NCBI GenBank assembly: GCA_003427395.1
Contig: BFEA01000443.1
Span: 852,906-916,905 of the forward strand
From: Chara braunii
Lineage: Eukaryota; Streptophyta; Charophyceae; Charales; Characeae
Length of the DNA: 64,000 nucleotides
Reading direction: 5' to 3'
In this document: piece by piece, positions 54,152 to 63,407 of the stretch
Numbering within the stretch: position 1 is the first letter of the stretch
Layout of the letters: each line of letters opens with the position of its first letter
Translations under genes and position numbers: made by a program
Notes under the pieces: generated by a model
Databases searched by the model: none
The model's input: only the letters and a program-made list of their open reading frames with translations
Told to the model about the DNA's origin: nothing

Positions 54152-54648
54152 TTAGGATAACTACTGTGAGGGGTAAACTTTATGAGGTAACAGGGTATGA
54201 TAATCCCTTTGTAATCATGAGGCATGAGACTTGTGGGAAAGGACTCATAATATTTCATATTCCTGTAGTTAAATTCCTGAACTCTTACAGTTTGGATGTG
54301 AGGTTTTACTCCTCTGCCTGTCTAGAGGAGGAAGTTGACTACTTAGAGTATTTAAAAGGGGCGTATGTAAGTCTTGAGCGGACAAAAGAGTGGCTAGAGC
54401 AGCTAAGAATAAAAGTAACATGGGGAGTGAGAGTAAGGGAATTTGAGAGGCTCCCTGAGTTCTCAATGGCTGATGGATTTGAAGACAGGAGAGATTGGAT
54501 GCCTCTGCTGGAAGTTATTGCTGAAATTGGTAGAGCAAGGGAGAAAGACTCTACTGTGATGATAAAATCCCTGCTTTTGAGTACCTTTGAGCATAGGTTC
54601 GAAATCCCTGATTATGTCAAACTTGAGATCTATCTTTCAGATGTTTGA
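54088..54648 (+). CDS. Unrecognised ORF, tandem domain copy R3
   Basis: 186 codons. After SEEIPRKILSVVRITTVRGK the domain reads IMRHETCGKGLIIFHIPVVKFLNSYSLDVRFY, a Glu-rich helix (LERTKEWLEQLRIK), VREFERLPEFS, then DWMPLLEVIAEIGRARE. It is the most divergent copy but keeps the order and the Asn/Asp-Trp anchor near the end. Fourteen bases separate its stop from the next ORF. Confidence 0.45.
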   Translation: MVSHDRSCMESEEIPRKILSVVRITTVRGKLYEVTGYDNPFVIMRHETCGKGLIIFHIPVVKFLNSYSLDVRFYSSACLEEEVDYLEYLKGAYVSLERTKEWLEQLRIKVTWGVRVREFERLPEFSMADGFEDRRDWMPLLEVIAEIGRAREKDSTVMIKSLLLSTFEHRFEIPDYVKLEIYLSDV

Positions 54649-54662
54649 TATGATGGTTAGCG

Positions 54663-54953
54663 ATGCCCAGCTTGGTTGAACAATTAACAATCGGGGTTGT
54701 ACCGGAGGGAAGAGTAATCAAGATAGAAGGGACTCTTCGAATCTCTGACAGAAACCTTTCTACCTTGGATGAGTTTGAGCTATTGCAGTCTTTCTTTGAT
54801 CGAATGAGAGATTCTTCCCTGAGAATTGTCACTAATCAAACTGAGATAAGTTATTTATTAAATGTGGTGAAAGTGGGAACTGCTGAGAGAATATCATACC
54901 ACACTTCTAGGGAACGAGTCTCTCTTGCCAGAAGGATCAACAGCGGGTTGTAA
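54663..54953 (+). CDS. Unrecognised small ORF, VSLARR copy 1
   Basis: 96 codons starting MPSLVEQLTIGVVPEGRV. EGTLRISDRNLSTLDEFELLQSFFDRM is followed by ISYLLNVV and ends ERVSLARRINSGL. The next ORF repeats this layout. Compact, charged, no membrane segment. Function unknown; possibly an accessory protein of the retroelement. Confidence 0.45.
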   Translation: MPSLVEQLTIGVVPEGRVIKIEGTLRISDRNLSTLDEFELLQSFFDRMRDSSLRIVTNQTEISYLLNVVKVGTAERISYHTSRERVSLARRINSGL

Positions 54954-54956
54954 GCA

Positions 54957-55223
54957 ATGCAATTTGATTATGAGATTATAGACTTGACTCGATATTTTAT
55001 GATTCGGGGTACTATAAAAGGGTATAATAGAAGACTGGGTAGGGATAATGAAAGAGAGTTGATTGAAGATTACGTTGGAAGGTTGAGAAGGATTGTTTTG
55101 CCTTTGATCACTACCCAGTCTATTATTGCATATACTCTTTATGTACAAAATTCTCAAGGGGTAGAGCAAACAAGAGAAGAGAGAAACGAGCCTGTATCCC
55201 TTGCGAGAAGAGTGAGAGATTGA
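54957..55223 (+). CDS. Unrecognised small ORF, VSLARR copy 2
   Basis: 88 codons starting MQFDYEIIDLTRYFMI, three bases after the previous stop and in the same frame. RGTIKGYNRRLGRDNERELIEDYVGRL, then IIAYTLYVQN and EPVSLARRVRD, align with the previous ORF. The two look like a tandem duplication, and the stop between them may be an original sense codon. Confidence 0.45.
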   Translation: MQFDYEIIDLTRYFMIRGTIKGYNRRLGRDNERELIEDYVGRLRRIVLPLITTQSIIAYTLYVQNSQGVEQTREERNEPVSLARRVRD

Positions 55224-55284
55224 AGAACAAGGAAAGAGAGGGCAAGAGTGATAGAAAGAGAGAAGGAAGTATCCGGGAAAGTCT

Positions 55285-56474
55285 ATGGTCAAGATGACAG
55301 GTCGTTCAAGACCTAGCTCATCTGCAGGGACCAATGAAGAGACCTTGGTTTGGGTTATACGGGAATTGATCGAGAGAGTCGACACAATCAAAGGAGGATC
55401 AGATATCACAAGAGCAAAGAGGCCAGATGAGAGAATTCTCTGTTTTAGAGGACCTCAAGTAAACGATTTCCTAGATGAGTATGAATTATTTGGCCTCAGT
55501 TATGGTTGGACAGACAAGCAACGACTTAAGCACCTTCTATCTTACTGTGACACTGACTCGAGGTTGGTTGTTTAGGAGTCGATGGAAGGGGCCACTACAT
55601 GGGAAGAGGTTAAAGAGGGAATGAAAAAAGAATTTGAGAAAGACTCAGTTTCAACTACAACCAAGGATTTACTCGACTCAGAAGAGCTAAGTATGACACT
55701 TTCAATGTTTTTCTTCAGACCTTCATCCGAACAGCAAGAAGGATCTCATATTTGAATGAAGCCCAGAGATGTCATATATTTTTGACGAATTTTTCTCACA
55801 CTAAAAGGCGGGCAGTTCTCAATCAAGCTCAACACTATCCTCTCAGTTGGGATGAAATGGTTGCAATTGTTAAAACTCTACCTACAGTTCCTCATAAGAA
55901 ATGGTCACTGGATCAGATCAGTACATTGACCAAGGACTGGGAGACTAAGAATGGTATGAACAGAGGAAACAATCTGAGTGCTGAAAATATTATTCAGAGA
56001 GTGATGGCTAATTATATGTCTGCAATGCCTGCAAACCATGTTGTGGATGACATAGGAAAGGAGAAAGTTGAAAGTGAAGAGGAAGATGATGATGATGATG
56101 ATGAGGGTTATGATAAGAAGGGAAACTCCTCTAGATCCAGAAAGAATGAAGGGAATGGTGACAGAGGAAACAGACAAAGAAGGAAGTATGATAACCGTCC
56201 TAAGAAGAGTTTTGTTTGTTACTATTGTGGTGAAGGGGGTCACACTACCACCTATTGCAGACCCCTTGAGGAGGATGTAAGGAGTGGGGTGGCAAAAAAT
56301 GATGCAATGAGTCATGTCTGTGATAGTTCATGGAACAAGTTGGACCCCCGACATCCAGGAAGTATGAGACTTCTTGCTCTTAAACATGATGAAAAGATGA
56401 AAAAGAAGAAGAAGAGAAAGGTTAATGTAAATGTTCATTTTCTTATTTATGAGTTGCCTAATGAACTAGTATAG
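55285..56474 (+). pseudogene. Retroelement Gag with CCHC knuckle (55-kb module)
   Basis: MTGRSRPSSSAGTNEET leads to FRGPQVNDFLDEYELFGLSYGW and LKHLLSYCD, the start of a capsid-like retrotransposon Gag domain. TAG at 55,573-55,575 and a frameshift near 55,680 interrupt it; the reading goes on as YDTFNVFLQTFIRTARRISYLNEAQ. An Asp/Glu run (about 56,080-56,106) and an Arg/Asn-rich linker come before the knuckle CYYCGEGGHTTTYC (56,217-56,258; C-x2-C-x4-H-x4-C). The protein ends at TAG 56,472-56,474. Codons are AT-richer than in family A. Particle assembly and RNA binding are the expected roles. Confidence 0.78.
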
Positions 56475-57090
56475 GAAACAAGTGACCCTCATACCACGAT
56501 TGAGCTGTCTCTACAATCCTTAACATTGACAGAGGATGCGTTTGACGAGGCTTCTACGAGTGAGCCTCCATTAGAAAATAATTTTACTTCTCAGAACCCT
56601 TCTGAATTAGTAGAGTCTCCTTCTAATGAAACGACTCGTTTTCTCGCCAACATGATGTCATTTGATGGTGATTTACCTCCAGAACTCGTCATGGAACCCA
56701 GTGTCGTGCTTGGCGAAGTGAGAAACCTTCAAGTACGCTTGACGCCTCAAATGATAGAGGAAAAGAAAAGAAGGAAGGCTGAGGAATCTCTGATTAATAT
56801 TCTTGATGATCCAGAACTAGAACTTCCGCATAGGAAAAATGAATAAGGATGAAAGAGGAAATTTATTCTCAAAATTGATTTGGAAGATGGGACAGTAATT
56901 ACTGATGTAATTACCAAAATGTTGGAAGAGACAGAAGTGACTTCGTCCTTCAAGGAAGCAATGACTCTAGCACCCAAGCTGAGAGAAAAATTAAAGAAAC
57001 TGATTGAGAAGAAGAAATTAAAAGTTAATTACTTGGGATCAGATTCGCAACCATGGGATGTGGACACCTGACCATTTATATTAATCAAGT
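56475..57090 (+). pseudogene. Gag-Pol linker and start of protease, truncated
   Basis: An open frame at 56,526-56,846 (acidic, Ser/Pro-rich, then EEKKRRKAEESLINILDD), and after a break EDGTVITDVITKMLEE and LREKLKKLIEKKKLKVNYL. The last readable words, GHLTIYINQVKIRAL (57,057-57,101), resemble the strand just before a retropepsin active site, but the D-S/T-G never appears. The element is cut here: no RT, RNase H or integrase follows. Confidence 0.5.
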
Positions 57091-57101
57091 GAAGATTCGA
57101 G

Positions 57102-57641
57102 CCTTAGCCTTCAGAGTTCGAGCATCTCAGAAGGGGATCTTCTCCAAACCTTATCTACCCACATTATGGGAAGAGTTTTGCTCGATGATTGACTTTCGGG
57201 TCATGTACCTTTGATGGGAATGCTCAGAGCTTGCAGGCTTCAGGTGGCTGTACATACAGAGACCACACCCTCAGAGAGTACGGAGACATGACAAGAAGCT
57301 CAAACGACAGACAACAAAATGAGAGATTGAGTGTGAAGTTCAGAGGGATGAGTGAGGACTCTTGATTGGTGCTGGTCATGCTCTTTCCATATGTACTTCC
57401 TGAGACTATTATGAGTTTTCATTCTTCCCTCATTTAACGTTGTCATTGCTCGAGTCGGACAGTCTGGCTTCTTGCATTGTTGTTTTGCTTAATGGTTGTA
57501 CTCTTTGATGATTCTGTCACGGTTCTCAAAATTAGTAGGCCGACAAAATTGGTGCATGCATGACATATCAGCATTTCATGATTATTATTTGCATGACTCT
57601 CCACTGTTCCGAATCAAAATAAAAGATTCCTAAGACCGGGG
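57102..57641. other. Gene-free tail of the 55-kb module
   Basis: No domain recognised. AAATAAAAGA at 57,618-57,627 could be a polyadenylation-type signal. A polypurine tract before the right 172-bp repeat is not obvious (AAGACCGGGG). Confidence 0.4.
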
Positions 57642-57813
57642 ACCGGCGAAGATCGCAATTGAAGGGTCTCGCTCGAAGCCGGACGCACACAACAGGATGA
57701 GATTTGCTTTATTTAATTTATTTTATTTATTGCAAATGCATCCAAAATCCTGCGTGACAACCTGTTGGTTTTCCGGTCGCCTGAAGCGGTCCGACTGGAA
57801 AAAAAGTACGACA
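57642..57813 (+). repeat. 172-bp direct repeat, right copy
   Basis: Same length and orientation as 52,294-52,465, with scattered substitutions and no net indel. Together they bracket 5.2 kb that holds the tandem-domain ORFs and Gag. Confidence 0.85.
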
Positions 57814-57825
57814 GCGCCACGCACT

Positions 57826-58431
57826 GCCCCGTCCCGCCCCGCCCCGCTCGCGGATATATATTATCAAGATCTGGGAGTGCTACAGCTGCCAGGGTTTGAA
57901 CCTGGGCAGCTGCTGCCCATGCGCGTGTGTGGCAAGTGCCTTAACACGCTGGCGAAAGCCACAGTATGGATTGATACTGTGGCTTGTTGTTGTTGAAGAG
58001 GTGGCACAACAGCTATTACCCCCCCCCCCCGTCGGCGAGCAGCGAGTAGTGTGCGGCAAAGCTATTTGCCCCCCCCCGCCCACCCGCTCTCCCTGCCCCC
58101 CCCGCCGCCGTGGCTGCTGCTATCCGCGGACGTGGCAATCTGCTGCGCCACGTGGACACCTGTTGAAGACCCCCTTGGCTAGGGGGAAGCACCACAGACA
58201 TAAATATATATATATTACTACTTCACTGTTGTAGCAGCAGTTTGGCAACAGTTCAAGATTCCCCACTGGTTAGGGGGATGTGTGACTGTGGCAGTAGGGT
58301 GGCTGATCAAGATCTCAGCCAACCCTAGATCATCATCATCTTCTTACTGATGTGGCATCACACCAGTAGCATCTTGAAGGCCAAGATCATGTGGATTTTG
58401 GTAGAACTCTGGTCTTGGCTACCCAAGGGTC
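57826..58431 (+). repeat. Family A LTR (plus copy)
   Basis: Aligns with 37,108-37,751 of the other strand. CGGATATATATTATC (57,851-57,865) may hold the TATA box. CCAGG-GTTTGAA-CCTGG at 57,889-57,905 forms a 5-bp stem with a 7-base loop like a tRNA T arm. Its start is worn and its end is set by the PBS, so both boundaries are approximate. Confidence 0.55.
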
Positions 58432-58443
58432 TGGTATCACCCT
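58432..58443 (+). other. Candidate primer binding site of family A
   Basis: TGGTATCACCCT keeps the first eight bases of the iMet-type PBS. The corresponding place in the minus copy is CATATCATCTCC, so this copy is the better preserved. Confidence 0.5.
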
Positions 58444-59199
58444 TCTACCACTAACCTACCCTCCCCTAACCCCTTTTTTCTTCCCCCCCCATCATCTAAT
58501 CATTTTTTCTCCCCTCTCCCACTACTCCCTACTCCTACCCTCCTCTCCACTCATCCTCCACAACCTTTTTCTCTCCTATCCTCCCCACTCACCATCTCCT
58601 ACTAATCTCAAATAGGTGAGAAAGAGAAAAAGAGTGAAGGGGGAGATAGGAGAAATGATGGGTTGTAGTTAGGGGAGGGAAGGGGGAGAGGAGAGTGGTA
58701 GAATGGGAGAGAAGGATATAGAAAAGGTTTTACCTTTCCATCCCCCCTTCCCCCCCAACTTCGAAAATTTTCTGTTTTTCTTCTTTTATCTTTCTTTTGA
58801 TTTATGTTTCCTCCTTTTCTCCAAAAATTCAAATTATCTTATTCCCCACCTTCTTTTGTCACTTTTTGATTTATTTATTTATTTATTTATTTTTCTGAAA
58901 ATTTGAATTTCCTTGCGGCACCCTCAAATCTGATTAGGAGTTAGTCATTCTTGCTTTCGGCACACATTTTGACCCCGTGGGGGTAACAAAGTGCTGGCAA
59001 AATTTTCTGTTTTTTCTTTACTTAGTCTTTTTCAGCATATTTAAACCCCTTAAGGGTAGCGAAGTGCTGGCAAAATTCTCTAATTTTACTTAGTCTTTCT
59101 TCTTGATGGCACAATTCGACCCCATGGGGTTAACGAAATGCTGCCAAAATTTTTGAAAAATTCAACACTTAGTTTTTCTCTTCACTCTCTTCCACCTCC

Positions 59200-59250
<51 letters not shown>

Positions 59251-59819
59251 TTTTTCTAAAATTTTTAATTTGCGGCATTTTGAAAGTTATTGTGCTCCTC
59301 TCACTCTTTCCTTCCTCTTGGCACATTTTTGACACCATGTGGGGTGGAAAAATGTTGCTGAAAATTTCAAAAAAATAAATATCACCTCTTTTTTTTAACT
59401 TTGTTTGTTTATTTCTTTCTTTATTTTTATTATTTATTATTTTTTTTTTTATCTCAAAATTTCATTGTTTATTTTATTTTCTCTCCCCCTCCCCCCCCGT
59501 AATTATTATTTTATTTTCTTGATTAGGTCGCCGCTACCCTCCCCTAACCACTCGAACCCGAGTTAGGGTTTTCTTAGGGTTTTTCTAGGCTTTAGGGTTC
59601 TCCTAAACCCCCCTACTCCCCCTTCTCCTCCCGTCGGGCACCCTGGTCCCGAACGGCTCCTCTCCCCTCGACCGGATTCGCGCCACCATCTCACGCGCGA
59701 CCCGCTGGTCACGGGGCGAACTGACACACGACTACCCACTCCGCTCTCACGGTCCCCTCCCTCTCACTGGTGGTCTCCTGCCCCTATACCATAACCCCTC
59801 TTTCCCGCCACCTCCCACC
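58444..59819 (+). other. Family A 5' leader with inverted tract and subrepeats
   Basis: Holds a pyrimidine tract (58,450-58,610) followed by a purine tract (58,615-58,720) that could fold together; TTTA microsatellites at 58,869-58,892 and 59,199-59,252; and four subrepeats with GACCCC-ATGGGGT-like palindromes and GCTGxCAAAATTT at about 58,960, 59,045, 59,110 and 59,320. TTAGGGTTTTCTTAGGG at 59,563-59,579 is telomere-like but very short. No ORF. Confidence 0.7.
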
Positions 59820-61487
59820 ATGTCTACCTCTCTTCCTCCACCGCCCATGGACAGAGCTACATCAAAGGAGCTCGTCGTGGCGTCGTCCACCTCTCAGGCG
59901 TCCACCCACCCGACGGTCCAGGAACAGCATGTTGTGGACCCCACGGACCTTCGTGATGTTCTTGCGTCTCTCCTTGCACCTTTGCAAGCGCGATTCGATG
60001 CGCTTGCACCCTTGGAGAGGCAGGTCAACGTGATCGCCCTTGAAGTTCACCACCTCAAGGGCTCTCCTCATCGCTCTCCCCACCACTCTCAGACCCCATC
60101 CCCTACCGGCTCGGAGTCCGGTTCTCCACGACTCCAGGGACGGAGACGTGGTGGTTCGTCCTCCTCCGCGGGCGAGGCCCAGCACTCCCCCTCCGCAATG
60201 GTGAGTGCTGCTGCAGCTCAGACCATACCGTCTGTTGTGGCACATTCAGTGGCCCCTGCCGCTCCCGTCGCCCCGGCCGCTTCGGCCACTGCCGCATGTG
60301 ATATCGCCCAGATACCGGTATCTAGCCATGCAGTTTCATCTACCCACCTCGGTGCTGCTTTCCATCTTCCTACACCTGTGGCGGCACTACGGCTCAAAGT
60401 TCTTCCTCCTCCCACCAGGGTACTCTCTCCGCCCCCTCCACCCCCGACCCCGCACACACAACAGGTGGCTACCCTACAGGCCACTGTGGCGCAACTCCAG
60501 GCGGAGATTCTATCCCTGAGACAACCTCACCCTTCACAGGTAGCTCAACCTTCTTCTTCTTATATCGCCCCTCCCACCTCTGTGTTGCCGGCTCGTTTCC
60601 CTCAACCGGCTCCCCCCCCTCTACCTTACTACCTCGCTACTTCGTCACAGTTGGTTGCGACTGTTGCCTCCACGTCTGCTGGACCGTCCACCAGCAGCCC
60701 CGGATCTCAGCCTACTACCACTTCCACGTCTGCACCAGCCTCGACATTTACCGCCGCAGTGCAGGCCCCTCGACCTCTCTCCCCTCGTCGTCAGCACAGC
60801 GGTCCCACCCTTGTGCGTTTGTCGGACATACCCGACTTGGATGGTACTATGCGTGTGTCGCACTGGTTGCAGGATGCCACACGTGTGCTGACACTGACTA
60901 ACACTGATCAGGAGTTGTGGTGCTCCGCACTTGCAACTAAATTGCGAGGCAGCACGTTCGCCACATGGGAGAACTATTATACCCATCGTACTCGCTCAGG
61001 TGAGGCTCCCACTCTCGCAGATTTCACCGCGTTCGTCCATGACCGCTACAACACTCTCCACGATGCAACCGACGCCCTAGATCGNGTCACCCAGACGCAG
61101 TGGCGCGGGTCCTCCGCACCAGCCGATCTTGAGCGGCACATTAGAGTGTTTCAGGACGCCCGCCTCATCTGCGATAAGGCACTCCTACCTAAGGTCCTTT
61201 TGACCAACAGGTTCGTCGTCAGTCTTGCGACTGACTACCGCATCGAGCTCTGACGACCGCAGGGTTTTGTCCCCCCTCGCGGAGCTCTATCCCCTGAGGA
61301 GCGTGCCGCCCTTGAGGCCCGGCGTGGCTGCCTTCGTTGCCGCCAGGATGGACACACCTCACGGTGTCCATACCATACCGCCCTCGATCAGCACTATGCT
61401 GACATCTCTCGTCAGCGTCGATCTCTTTCCCCGCCGGTCCCTCCCGGCCAGCCCCACCCAGCTAGCCACCATGCAGCGTACCACTGA
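59820..61487 (+). pseudogene. Family A Gag with CCHC-like knuckle
   Basis: 477 codons from ATG 59,820 to TGA 61,251-61,253. N-terminus MSTSLPPPPMDRATSKE; Pro/Ser/Ala-rich linker; capsid-like LVRLSDIPDLDGTMRVSHWLQDAT, ELWCSALATKLRGSTFATWENY and a helical end. An N at 61,085 hides one residue. Behind the stop (CGA expected) the same frame continues with [24 protein letters not shown] (61,329-61,367), a knuckle with C-x2-C-x4-H-x3-C, one residue short of normal, and closes at TGA 61,485-61,487. The upstream ATG sits in CACC-ATG-T context. Confidence 0.85.
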
Positions 61488-63156
61488 GGCCTCGCACGTA
61501 GCCGACTTCCCGACCACCGAGTCGCGGTTTGCCCCTTTGGCTACCCCACCAGAGGATCCTCAGGACACGACAGACGCAGTTCCCTCTGCCCCGTCGTCTG
61601 TCGAGGTACCGTCTGCCTCACAACAGACCGCCGCATCTAGTGCTTCCTCTCCGAGACTTCGGACGCGTCGTGCCATTTACACAGCCCGTTGTAGCGCTCA
61701 GCTGGCGACTAGCGATGACGTTGTGTCATCTCTCCTGGACTTGAGCATTCTTCAGGCTCGTCAGGAGCGACTCACGAGATACGTCAACGTCCTGCGTCGT
61801 CTTCTCACTCTGCTTTCTGACCCTGATCGCACTCTACCCATTATCCCTATTCGCCTACAGACATCTACGATGGTGTACCTCGCTTTATGGGACTCTGGCT
61901 CGCAGGGAGATTTCGTTCACCCTCGAGTGGTTGAGGAAGCTCGCCTAGCTACCTCTGGGTCTCGCTCTCCTATCTCCGTTACCCTCGGAGATAACAAGGC
62001 ACAACGCTTCTTTGATCAGATGGTCTCCGACCTCCACTTCTCCCGAACCCTCCAGCCAGCGGATAGTACCCAGGCGCCTCGGCGTTACCATTCCTCCGCA
62101 TATTTCGACGTGTTGGAGACTGGGTACGACTTTATCCTTGGCACTCCCTGGTCCCGCCGGTTCCGTTGCACAAAGGCCGAATGGGCGACCGAGACACTCG
62201 TTCTCAAAACGAAGTGTGGTCAGACCCATCGAGTACCCTTCATTGGAACCACGGGCGACACCCCTCTAGACCTACCTCCCCAGGACCCTCGTCCCTTTGG
62301 GTCCCACCCAGACATCGCCTTCACTTCTCCTCGTCAGTTTGCTCACTTCATACGACAGGAGGATATCACGTTCTACTCAGTGAACATCATGGATCTTCTT
62401 CGCTACGATCCACTCTGTCCCGAGGTTGAGCTCATCTCACTGGAGCCTGGTTCTCCTGACCCTTCCTCCGTCTTCGCGGCTCCCATCTCTACGTCCACCC
62501 GTCAGCCTGCGGATATCCCCTCCACGTCCCAGGCCCCTGCGTCGTCGACTGTCGAGTCCACACATACGTCTCGTGCCGACGCAGACATTGAGGAACTCAC
62601 ACGGTTCACGGCAGACTTAGAGCCCACCGTTCACGACCTGATTCGAGAGTACCGCGATGTCTTCCTTTCGTATTTCTCATGTTGCGGGATCCCTCCGATA
62701 CGCGGTGTTGAGCATTCTATCCAGCTCGTGCCTGACTATCGTGCTCACCATCAGGCACCGTACCGACTCTCGATTCCAAAGGCGACGAAACTCAAGCGTC
62801 AGCTTGAGGAGCTCCTTCGACTGGGGTTCATTAAACCCAGTAACTCCCCTTGGGGTGCACCTATCCTCTTTGCTCGCAAAGCGGACGAAACTTTCCGCCT
62901 CTGCATCGACTACCTCGACCTTAACCGTTACACGGTTAAGAACAATTATCCCATGCCCCAGACGGATGAGATGTTTGACAGTCTGGCAGGCAACCGCTTC
63001 TTCACGAAAATCGATCTTCGTAGCGGTTATCACCAGATCCACGTTGCCGCAGGGTATCAGTCGAAGACCGCCTTCCGATCGTGCTTCGGCCACTACGAGT
63101 TCACGGTGATGCCATTCGGCCTCACCAATGCACTCGCAACCTTCAGACGACGATGA
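61420..63156 (+). pseudogene. Family A protease and reverse transcriptase
   Basis: Frame +1 relative to Gag, overlapping its end. The protease active site is [14 protein letters not shown] (Asp at 61,891), with [12 protein letters not shown] as second motif; both look intact. After a Ser/Pro/Thr linker the RT reads [59 protein letters not shown] and [14 protein letters not shown]. The frame closes at TGA 63,154-63,156, where a frameshift passes to the next piece. Whether the Gag/Pol frame change was programmed or is decay cannot be told from one copy. Confidence 0.88.
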
Positions 63157-63407
63157 ACGACATCTTCAGGGACATCCTTGAAGAATACGTTCTCGTATAC
63201 CTGGACCACATCTTGGTCTACAGTCGTACCTTAGAAGACCATATCAGACACCTCCGCGATGTCTTACAGCGCTTACGCAAGCATGGCTTCTATACCGAGC
63301 TTAGTAAGTGTCGATTTGCCCAGCGGAAAGTGGACTTCCTAGAACACCATGTGTCTGACCGGGGTCTCCACATGGACGACGCAAAGATCACTGCTATTGC
63401 AGAGTAG
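63140..63407 (+). pseudogene. Family A reverse transcriptase end, YLDD changed to YLDH
   Basis: The RT continues as [32 protein letters not shown]. The second catalytic Asp is His (CAC at 63,207-63,209). Next come LSKCRFAQRKVDFLEHHVS and a TAG at 63,405-63,407. Unlike the family B changes, GAC to CAC is a G-to-C transversion. Confidence 0.85.
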
